Assembly (NCBI RefSeq): GCF_034039665.1
Contig: NZ_CP120131.1
Coordinates: 1,288,446-1,352,445 of the forward strand
DNA length: 64,000 nt
DNA from: Mammaliicoccus sp. Dog046
GTDB taxonomy: Bacteria > Bacillota > Bacilli > Staphylococcales > Staphylococcaceae
Direction of reading: 5' to 3'
The notes under the pieces are model-generated. The model was not told where the DNA came from. It saw nothing but the letters and a program-made list of their open reading frames with translations, and searched no databases. The translations under genes were made by a program, and so were the position numbers. Positions 57,901 to 64,000 of the stretch are shown here, piece by piece; the first letter of the stretch is position 1, and every line of letters starts with the position of its first letter.

Positions 57901-60900
57901 CCTAAGAAAGCGACGGATACTACTGCACCAACTAAACCAGTTATTAATACTGATTTAGATGATAAAGCAGGTACTAAACCTGAAATAGAAGTAACAACTG
58001 ATCCGAACACGAAAGTTCAATTAGTTGATAAAGATGGCAACGTGATTGGTGAAGGTGTGACTGATGAAAATGGTAATGCGATCATTACACCTAACAAAGA
58101 ATTACCTGAAGGGCCAGTTAAAGTCGTTGCGTCTGACAATGCAGAAACACCTAATACAAGTGAATCTGACCCAATTAATGTAACGGACAAAACTGCACCT
58201 GAAAAACCTGTCATTGAAACTGATTTAACTGGCAAAGCAGGATCAACTGATCCAATTACAGTTAAAGCTGAACCTGGTACTAAAGTTGAATTATTCGACA
58301 AAGATAATCAACTAATCGGTTCTGGCGTTGCGGACAATGACGGTAACGCGGCAATTACACCAACTAAACCTTTACCTGAAGGTGACGTTACTGCTAAAGC
58401 GACTGATAATGCGGAAACGCCTAATACATCTGAGGCTTCTGATCCTAAGAAAGTTACAGATAATACAGCACCTGAAAAACCTGTTATCGAAACTGATTTA
58501 ACTGGTAAAGCGGGTTCTAAAGACCCAATTACAGTTAAAGCTGAACCAGGTACAAATGTAGAATTATTCGATAAAGATAATGAACCAATCGGTTCTGGTG
58601 TTGCTGATGATGAAGGTAATGCGGTGATTACGCCAAGTAAACCTTTACCTGAAGGTGATGTGACTGCGAAAACGACTGACAACGCAGAAACGCCAAACAC
58701 ATCTGAAGCTTCTGAACCTAAAAAAGCGACGGATACTACTGCACCAACTAAGCCAGTTATTAATACCGACTTAGAAAATAAAGCAGGTACTAAACCTGAA
58801 ATTGAAGTAACAACTGAGCCAAACACGAAAGTTCAGTTACTTGATAAAGATGGCAACGTGATTGGTGAAGGTGTGACTGATGAAAATGGTAATGCGATTA
58901 TTACACCAAACAAAGAATTACCTGAAGGTCCAGTTAAAGTCGTTGCGTCTGACGATGCAGAAACACCTAATACAAGTGAATCTGATCCAGTTAATGTAAC
59001 GGACAAAACTGCACCTGAAAAACCTGTCATTGAATCTGATTTAACTGGTAAAGCGGGTTCTAAAGATCCAATTACAGTTAAAGCTGAACCTGGTACTAAA
59101 GTTGAATTATTCGACAAAGATAATGAACCAATCGGTTCTGGTGTTACAGACGATGAAGGAAACGCAGTGATTACACCTACGAAACCTTTACCAGAAGGTG
59201 ATGTGACTGCGAAAGCAACAGATAACGCGGAAACACCTAATACATCTGAAGCTTCTGAACCTAAGAAAGTAACAGATACTACTGCACCAACTAAACCAGT
59301 TATTACTACTGACTTAGATGATAAAGCAGGTACTAAACCTGAAATAGAAGTAACAACTGATCCGAACACGAAAGTTCAGTTACTTGATAAAGATGGCACC
59401 GTAATTGGTGAAGGTGTGACTGATGAAAATGGTAATGCGATCATTACACCAAACAAAGAATTACCTGAAGGTCCAGTTAAAGTCGTTGCTTCTGACGATG
59501 CAGAAACACCTAATACAAGTGAATCTGATCCAGTTAATGTAACGGACAAAACTGCACCTGAAAAACCTGTCATTGAAACTGATTTAACTGGTAAAGCGGG
59601 TTCTAAAGATCCAATTACTGTTAAAGCTGAACCTGGTACTAAAGTTGAATTATTCGACAAAGATAATGAACCAATCGGTTCTGGTGTTGCGGATGATGAA
59701 GGTAACGCGGTGATTACACCTACGAAACCTTTACCTGAAGGCAATGTGACTGCCAAAGCTACGGATAACGCAGAAACGCCTAATACGTCTGATGCTTCTG
59801 ATCCTAAGAAAGTAACAGATACTACTGCACCAACTAAACCAGTTATTACTACTGACTTAGATGATAAAGCAGGTACTAAACCTGAAATAGAAGTAACAAC
59901 TGATCCGAACACGAAAGTTCAGTTACTTGATAAAGATGGTAACGTGATTGGTGAAGGTGTGACTGATGAAAATGGTAATGCGATCATTACACCTAACAAA
60001 GAATTACCTGAAGGTCCAGTTAAAGTCGTTGCGTCTGATAATGCAGAAACACCTAATACAAGTGAATCTGACCCAATTAATGTAACGGACAAAACTGCGC
60101 CTAAAAAACCAGTAATTCAAACTGATTTAACAGGTAAAGCAGGATCTAAGCCAGAAATTGCAGTTACTACTGACCCTAATACGAAAGTACAATTAGTTGA
60201 TAAAGATGGCAATGTGATTGGCGAAGGTATAACAGATGAAAATGGTAATGCGATTATTACACCTAACAAAGAATTACCTGAAGGTCCAATTAAAGTCGTT
60301 GCGTCTGATGATGCAGAAACACCTAATACAAGTGAATCTGATTCAACAGTCGTATCATTACCAACAAATATTGAAAGCGACTCTGATGTAGACACTAGCT
60401 CTGATAGTGATTCAGACAACAAGTCTGACTCTGACGTGAATACTGGCACTGACAGCGACTCTGATAACAGCTCTGAATCTGATGTAAATACAGGATCTGA
60501 TAGTGATTCTGATAACAAGTCTGATTCTGATGTGAATACTGGATCTGACAGCGATTCAGATAGCGATTCTGATTCTGACGCTAACACAGGTTCTGACAGT
60601 AATTCAGACAATAGCTCCGACTCTGATTCAAACACTGGCTCTGATTCTGATTCAGATAACAGCTCTGATTCTGATGTAAACACTGGCTCAGACAGCGATA
60701 CTGACAACACTTCTGACTCTGACTTGAACACAGGTTCTGATAGTGATTCTGATAACTCTTCTGACTCTGACGCTAACACTGGCTCTGACAGTGAATCTGA
60801 TAACAAGTCTGATTCTGATGTAAACACTGGCTCTGAATCTGATTCAGATAACAGCTCTGATTCTGATGTAAACACTGGCTCTGATAGTGATTCTGACAAC

Positions 60901-63900
60901 ACTTCTGACTCTGACGTGAATACAGGTTCTGACAGTGATTCAGATAACAGCTCTGATTCTGATGTAAACACTGGCTCAGACAGCGATACTGACAACACTT
61001 CTGACTCTGACGCGAATACTGGCTCAGATAGCGATTCTGATAACAAGTCTGATTCTGATGTAAACACTGGTTCTGATAGCGATTCTGATAACAAGTCTGA
61101 TTCTGATGTAAACACTGGCTCTGATAGTGATTCTGATAACAGCTCTGATTCGGTTGTAAACACTGGCTCTGATTCTGATGTGAACACTGGCTCTGACAGC
61201 GATTCAGACAACAACTCTGATTCGGATGTAAACACTGGTTCAGATAGTGATTCAGACAACAACTCTGATTCTGATGTAAACACTGGTTCAGACAGCGAGT
61301 CTGATAATAGCTCTGATTCTGATGTGAATACTGGCTCTGACAGCGATTCAGATAGCGATTCTGATTCTGACGCGAATACTGGTTCAGATAGTGATTCTGA
61401 CAACACTTCTGACTCTGACTTGAACACAGGTTCTGATAGTGATTCTGATAACTCTTCTGACTCTGACGCTAACACTGGCTCTGACAGTGAATCTGATAAC
61501 AGCTCTGATTCGGAGGTAAATACAGGTTCTGACAGTGATTCTGATAACAAGTCTGATTCTGATGTGAATTCAGGATCTGACAGCGATTCAGACAACAACT
61601 CTGATTCGGATGTAAATACAGGTTCTGACAGCGAGTCTGATAATAGCTCTGATTCTGACGTGAATACAGGTTCTGACAGCGATTCAGATAACAGTTCTGA
61701 CTCTGACGCGAATACAGGTTCAGATAGCGATTCAGATAGCAGCTCTGATTCTGATGTAAATTCTGGTTCTGATAGTGATTCAGACAACTCTTCTGACTCT
61801 GACGTGAATACAGGTTCTGACAGTGATTCAGATAATAGCTTTGATTCTGATGTAAACACTGGCTCAGACAGCGATACTGACAACACTTCTGACTCTGACA
61901 CGAATACTGGCTCTGATAGTGATTCTGACAACACTTCTGACTCTGACTTGAACACTGGCTCTGATAGTGATTCAGATAACAGCTCTGATTCTGACGTGAA
62001 CACAGGTTCTGACAGCGAGTCTGATAACAGCTCTGATTCGGACGCTAACACTGGCTCTGACAGTGAATCTGATAACAACTCTGATTCTGATGTAAACACT
62101 GGCTCAGATAGTGACTCAGATAACAGCTCTGATTCGGATGTAAATTCTGGTTCAGATAGTGATTCTGACGCGAATACTGGATCTGATAGTGAATCTGATA
62201 ACAGCTCTGATTCGGAGGTAAATACAGGTTCTGACAGTGATTCTGACAACAGCTCTGACTCAGATGTAAACACTGGTTCTGACAGCGATTCTGATAACAG
62301 TTCTGATTCTGATGTAAACACTGGTTCTGATAGTGATTCAGATAACAGCTCTGATTCGGAGGTAAATACAGGTTCTGACAGTGATTCTGATAACAAGTCT
62401 GATTCTGATGTGAATTCAGGATCTGACAGCGATTCAGACAACAACTCTGACTCTGATGTGAACACTGGCTCAGACAGTGATTCAGACAACAACTCTGATT
62501 CTGATGTGAATTCAGGATCTGACAGTGATTCAGATAACAAGTCTGACTCTGACGCGAATACTGGCTCAGATAGCGATTCTGATAACAAGTCTGATTCTGA
62601 TGTAAACACTGGTTCTGATAGTGATTCAGACAACAGCTCTGATTCGGATGTAAATTCAGGTTCTGATAGTGATTCTGACGTGAATACAGGTTCTGACAGC
62701 GATTCAGATAACAGTTCTGACTCTGACGCGAATACAGGTTCAGATAGCGATTCAGATAGCAGCTCTGATTCTGATGTTAACACTGGATCTTACAGTGACT
62801 CTGATAACAACTCTGATTCGGATGTAAATTCTGGTTCTGATAGTGATTCAGATAACATCTCTGATTCTGATGTAAACACTGGTTCTGATAGCGATTCTGA
62901 TAACAACTCTGATTCTGATGTGAACACTGGATCTGATAGCGATTCTGATAACAGTTCTGATTCTGATGTGAACACTGGATCTGATAGTGATTCAGACAAC
63001 ATCTCTGATTCTGATGTAAATACAGGTTCTGATAGTGATTCTGACAACAAGTCTGATTCTGATGTGAACACTGGTTCTGACAGCGATTCTGACAACAGCT
63101 CTGACTCTGATGTAAATTCAGGATCTGACAGCGAATCTGACAACAGCTCTGACTCAGATGTAAACACTGGTTCTGACAGTGATTCAGATAACAACTCTGA
63201 TTCGGATGTGAATTCAGGATCTGATAGTGATTCTGATGTAAACACTGGTTCTGATAGTGATTCAGACAACAGCTCTGATTCTGATGTAAATACAGGTTCT
63301 GATAGTGATTCAGACAACAACTCTGATTCGGATGTAAATTCTGGATCTGATAGCGATTCTGATAACAGTTCTGATTCTGGTGCAAACACAGGTTCTGATA
63401 GCGAATCTGACAACAATTCTGATTCGGATGCGAACACTGGTTCAGATAGTGATTCAGACAACAGCTCTGATTCGGATGTAAATACAGGTTCTGACAGCGA
63501 TTCAGATATCAACTCTGATTCGGATGCGAATACTGGATCTGATAGCGATTCTGATAATCCTTCAGACTCTGACACTAACACTGGATCTGATAGCGATTCT
63601 GATAACAGTTCTGATTCTGATGCAAACACAGGTTCTGATAGCGATTCTGATAACAGTTCTGATTCTGATGCAAACACAGGTTCTGATAGCGAATCTGACA
63701 ACAATTCTGATTCTGATGCGAACACTGGTTCTGATAGTGATTCAGACAACAGCTCTGATTCGGATGTAAATACAGGTTCTGATACTGATTCAGACAACAA
63801 CTCTGATTCTGATGTAAACACAGGTTCAGATAGCGATTCAGATATCAACTCTGATTCGGATGCGAATACTGGATCTGATAGCGAATCTGATAATCCTTCA

Positions 63901-64000
63901 GACTCTGACACTAACACTGGGTCTGACAGTGACTCTGATATCAACTCTGATTCTGATGCAAACACAGGTTCTGACAGCGATTCTGATAACTCTTCAGACT
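54937..64000 (+). CDS. Giant YSIRK serine-aspartate-repeat surface adhesin, 3' end beyond the window
   Basis: The frame is open from ATG 54937 (six bases after AAGGAGA) to the window end, at least 3,021 codons. It begins with a YSIRK-type export signal (FSIRKYTVG with G18 and S21, predicted cleavage after VLA39). A Glu/Gln/Thr-rich stretch follows to about residue 228, then a TRRKRS junction at 230-236. Next come about 218 residues of an unrecognised, presumably ligand-binding domain (236-453) and 15 Ig-like modules (454-1802). From residue 1814 to the end runs a serine-aspartate stalk with a regular 16-residue unit. The LPXTG sorting signal must lie downstream. It is Sdr/Bap-like in design; the ligand is unknown. 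Long open frames on the other strand here are shadows of the repeat. Confidence 0.93.
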   Translation, partial: MDKQRRLQKFSIRKYTVGTCSILIGTLIFLGQPNQDVLASENPIELTKQHESALDDSAEPQLNDQTSVDSQTSEVTEPQKVEETNESQDTTPIDEEIIENKQEEVVQNDKEVTTEQDNNVETVEKVETAESNKQSTVNHELKEVPEAVETNKSTETSQPKENNVGKIEETNQPEESLPQTDESNIQEQVNQDSDEQPTVNPKVEMPTYDIPTSNNENSSLVEAAQNNKATTRRKRSLDANLNNVDSYGNQSRSMLRSATLRAGEQGTFSKAFKGGNPDDVSKVPGFVKIVNAIQTRRGSSTHITYTIKYNDAQTTEARGRFYVYAPSGVQLSPGSVLQNSGPSRRMNWDNRDTTLIGQEMNSMVYQSMTESDRNHLKSITGINTENFYYLMQGTNPSKQSYTATITAIVPDSIAEARNERVYIAFGSATRQQSKRDENNYVIFREEIVPDVVAPRKPQIQTNLTGKAGTRPVIEVQAERNSKVTIYDKDRTPIGEAFANNRGVAYVTPSRDLPEGNVTATATDRAMRPNTSVHSDPRVASDTTAPAKPVITTDLGNKANTVTPISVNAEAGSRVELFDKNNTKLGEGIANDQGVATITPTRAIPEGNVTAKATDNAIRPNTSVPSDPKVATDTIPPTKPVITTDLTGKTGSRPAINVTTDPNTKVELFDPRGNKLGEGRTDEQGRAYIKVNEYLLEENITAKATDNAVRPNSSLSDSRKATDTTPPYKPTITTDLRGKAGTRSEIVVVTDNNTKIELFDKDNNKIGEGRTNIFGIAAIIPTRPIPEGNVIAKATDNAQIPNSSYSFPAKATDTTAPTKPVIETDLTGKAGTTNPVTVKAEPGSNVQLFDKDNEPIGNAVANNQGNAVITPTKPLPEGNVTAKATDNAQTPNTSEASDPKKATDTTAPTKPVIETDLTGKAGSTDPITVKAEPGTTVGLFDKDNQPIGSGVADDEGNAVITPTKPLPEGDVTAKATDNAETPNTSEASEPKKATDTTAPTKPVINTDLDDKAGTKPEIEVTTDPNTKVQLVDKDGNVIGEGVTDENGNAIITPNKELPEGPVKVVASDNAETPNTSESDPINVTDKTAPEKPVIETDLTGKAGSTDPITVKAEPGTKVELFDKDNQLIGSGVADNDGNAAITPTKPLPEGDVTAKATDNAETPNTSEASDPKKVTDNTAPEKPVIETDLTGKAGSKDPITVKAEPGTNVELFDKDNEPIGSGVADDEGNAVITPSKPLPEGDVTAKTTDNAETPNTSEASEPKKATDTTAPTKPVINTDLENKAGTKPEIEVTTEPNTKVQLLDKDGNVIGEGVTDENGNAIITPNKELPEGPVKVVASDDAETPNTSESDPVNVTDKTAPEKPVIESDLTGKAGSKDPITVKAEPGTKVELFDKDNEPIGSGVTDDEGNAVITPTKPLPEGDVTAKATDNAETPNTSEASEPKKVTDTTAPTKPVITTDLDDKAGTKPEIEVTTDPNTKVQLLDKDGTVIGEGVTDENGNAIITPNKELPEGPVKVVASDDAETPNTSESDPVNVTDKTAPEKPVIETDLTGKAGSKDPITVKAEPGTKVELFDKDNEPIGSGVADDEGNAVITPTKPLPEGNVTAKATDNAETPNTSDASDPKKVTDTTAPTKPVITTDLDDKAGTKPEIEVTTDPNTKVQLLDKDGNVIGEGVTDENGNAIITPNKELPEGPVKVVASDNAETPNTSESDPINVTDKTAPKKPVIQTDLTGKAGSKPEIAVTTDPNTKVQLVDKDGNVIGEGITDENGNAIITPNKELPEGPIKVVASDDAETPNTSESDSTVVSLPTNIESDSDVDTSSDSDSDNKSDSDVNTGTDSDSDNSSESDVNTGSDSDSDNKSDSDVNTGSDSDSDSDSDSDANTGSDSNSDNSSDSDSNTGSDSDSDNSSDSDVNTGSDSDTDNTSDSDLNTGSDSDSDNSSDSDANTGSDSESDNKSDSDVNTGSESDSDNSSDSDVNTGSDSDSDNTSDSDVNTGSDSDSDNSSDSDVNTGSDSDTDNTSDSDANTGSDSDSDNKSDSDVNTGSDSDSDNKSDSDVNTGSDSDSDNSSDSVVNTGSDSDVNTGSDSDSDNNSDSDVNTGSDSDSDNNSDSDVNTGSDSESDNSSDSDVNTGSDSDSDSDSDSDANTGSDSDSDNTSDSDLNTGSDSDSDNSSDSDANTGSDSESDNSSDSEVNTGSDSDSDNKSDSDVNSGSDSDSDNNSDSDVNTGSDSESDNSSDSDVNTGSDSDSDNSSDSDANTGSDSDSDSSSDSDVNSGSDSDSDNSSDSDVNTGSDSDSDNSFDSDVNTGSDSDTDNTSDSDTNTGSDSDSDNTSDSDLNTGSDSDSDNSSDSDVNTGSDSESDNSSDSDANTGSDSESDNNSDSDVNTGSDSDSDNSSDSDVNSGSDSDSDANTGSDSESDNSSDSEVNTGSDSDSDNSSDSDVNTGSDSDSDNSSDSDVNTGSDSDSDNSSDSEVNTGSDSDSDNKSDSDVNSGSDSDSDNNSDSDVNTGSDSDSDNNSDSDVNSGSDSDSDNKSDSDANTGSDSDSDNKSDSDVNTGSDSDSDNSSDSDVNSGSDSDSDVNTGSDSDSDNSSDSDANTGSDSDSDSSSDSDVNTGSYSDSDNNSDSDVNSGSDSDSDNISDSDVNTGSDSDSDNNSDSDVNTGSDSDSDNSSDSDVNTGSDSDSDNISDSDVNTGSDSDSDNKSDSDVNTGSDSDSDNSSDSDVNSGSDSESDNSSDSDVNTGSDSDSDNNSDSDVNSGSDSDSDVNTGSDSDSDNSSDSDVNTGSDSDSDNNSDSDVNSGSDSDSDNSSDSGANTGSDSESDNNSDSDANTGSDSDSDNSSDSDVNTGSDSDSDINSDSDANTGSDSDSDNPSDSDTNTGSDSDSDNSSDSDANTGSDSDSDNSSDSDANTGSDSESDNNSDSDANTGSDSDSDNSSDSDVNTGSDTDSDNNSDSDVNTGSDSDSDINSDSDANTGSDSESDNPSDSDTNTGSDSDSDINSDSDANTGSDSDSDNSSD
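56296..60342 (+). repeat. Fifteen tandem Ig-like (Big_6-type) modules in the adhesin
   Basis: Modules begin near 56296, 56569, 56845, 57112, 57382, 57655, 57928, 58195, 58468, 58741, 59008, 59281, 59554, 59827 and 60100, each about 89-91 codons. The common pattern is AP-x-KP-x-I-x-TDL ... KAG ... V-x-L-x-DKD ... IGEG ... GNA-x-ITP ... LPEG ... A[11 protein letters not shown]. The first four are divergent. The later ones fall into two alternating kinds: [10 protein letters not shown] ... TAKATDNAE and [11 protein letters not shown] ... KVVASDDAE. Confidence 0.9.
60376..64000 (+). repeat. Serine-aspartate stalk with a 48-base repeat
   Basis: About 75 copies of a 48-base unit encode a 16-residue repeat, [16 protein letters not shown] with small changes (S/N/K/T at position 11, V/A/L/S at 16). 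Occasional shorter units occur, e.g. near 61150-61190 and 62150-62170, and rare substitutions such as Tyr at about 62791. The reading frame stays open throughout and continues past the window. Confidence 0.93.

Noticed and set aside
56709-59912. Minus-strand frames with valine/serine/glycine-rich repeats opposite the Ig-like modules
   Set aside because: They are shadows of the tandem modules, with period equal to the module length and no ribosome sites.
60117-63965. Very long open frames on the minus strand encoding a [12 protein letters not shown]-type repeat
   Set aside because: They are the complement of the SD repeat. The regular codon pattern removes stops on the opposite strand. No start signal is seen, and the plus frame has a YSIRK signal, a ribosome site and domain structure.

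Overview
This 64 kb stretch is low-GC Gram-positive chromosome from the Staphylococcaceae. Evidence: the gene order (resABC-srrAB, ebpS, ypdA, cmk-rpsA-der-gpsA-hup, hepS-menG-hepT-ndk-aroCB, recU/pbp2, gpsB-rnpB), an EbpS orthologue with the staphylococcal C-terminus, and a YSIRK-type serine-aspartate (SD) repeat surface protein. It also carries a complete menaquinol:cytochrome c reductase (qcrABC) and a B-family cytochrome c oxidase (cba genes), which S. aureus lacks. That points to the oxidase-positive branch: most likely Mammaliicoccus (the former S. sciuri group), with Macrococcus as the alternative. This assignment is inferred from gene content, not from a database search.

Layout. 1-5.8 kb: the end of resA, then resB, resC, srrA and srrB (cytochrome c maturation and redox two-component control). 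5.9-6.7 kb: FMN riboswitch and riboflavin transporter ribU. 6.8-11.9 kb: ferredoxin (minus strand), ypbB-recQ, ebpS, CBS-domain protein. 12-19.9 kb: ypdA, ansA (minus), cmk, rpsA, der, gpsA, a small membrane protein, a lipoprotein, hup. 20-27.4 kb: heptaprenyl diphosphate synthase subunits flanking menG, then ndk, aroC, aroB, ypiA, ypiB, ypiF. 27.5-31 kb: qcrABC, ypjA, membrane zinc peptidase. 31.1-37.5 kb: mazG-like, bshA, cca, birA, dinG. 37.6-40.7 kb: asnS, dnaD, nth, ypoC-like. 40.8-43.8 kb: pbp2 and recU (minus). 44-46.9 kb: yppE-like, ypsA, gpsB, rnpB, THUMP methyltransferase. 47-49.3 kb: cytochrome oxidase operon (minus). 49.4-54.5 kb: dynamin-like dynA, 5'-3' exonuclease, a 61-residue HTH protein, RNase HI-like protein (minus). 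54.9-64 kb: one giant surface-protein gene that is still open at the window edge.

How the parts fit. Heptaprenyl diphosphate synthase, MenG and aroC/aroB feed menaquinone synthesis. QcrABC passes electrons from menaquinol to cytochrome c, the cba oxidase reduces oxygen, and ResABC performs cytochrome c maturation. SrrAB probably senses this chain. BshA and YpdA belong to bacillithiol redox buffering. The housekeeping order closely follows the Bacillus subtilis ypb/ypi/ypj/ypp/yps region, so this is ancestral backbone. The clear accessory-like element is the terminal adhesin.

Most notable signals: a CRP/FNR-type palindrome placed about -41.5 from the predicted cba promoter; a cre-like site over the -35 of ndk; mutually exclusive hairpins controlling the ribU ribosome site; a 16-bp palindrome in the aroC promoter; a cysteine-free SrrB; and the adhesin, with an unrecognised N-terminal domain, 15 alternating Ig-like modules and a 16-residue SD repeat of at least 1,200 residues.
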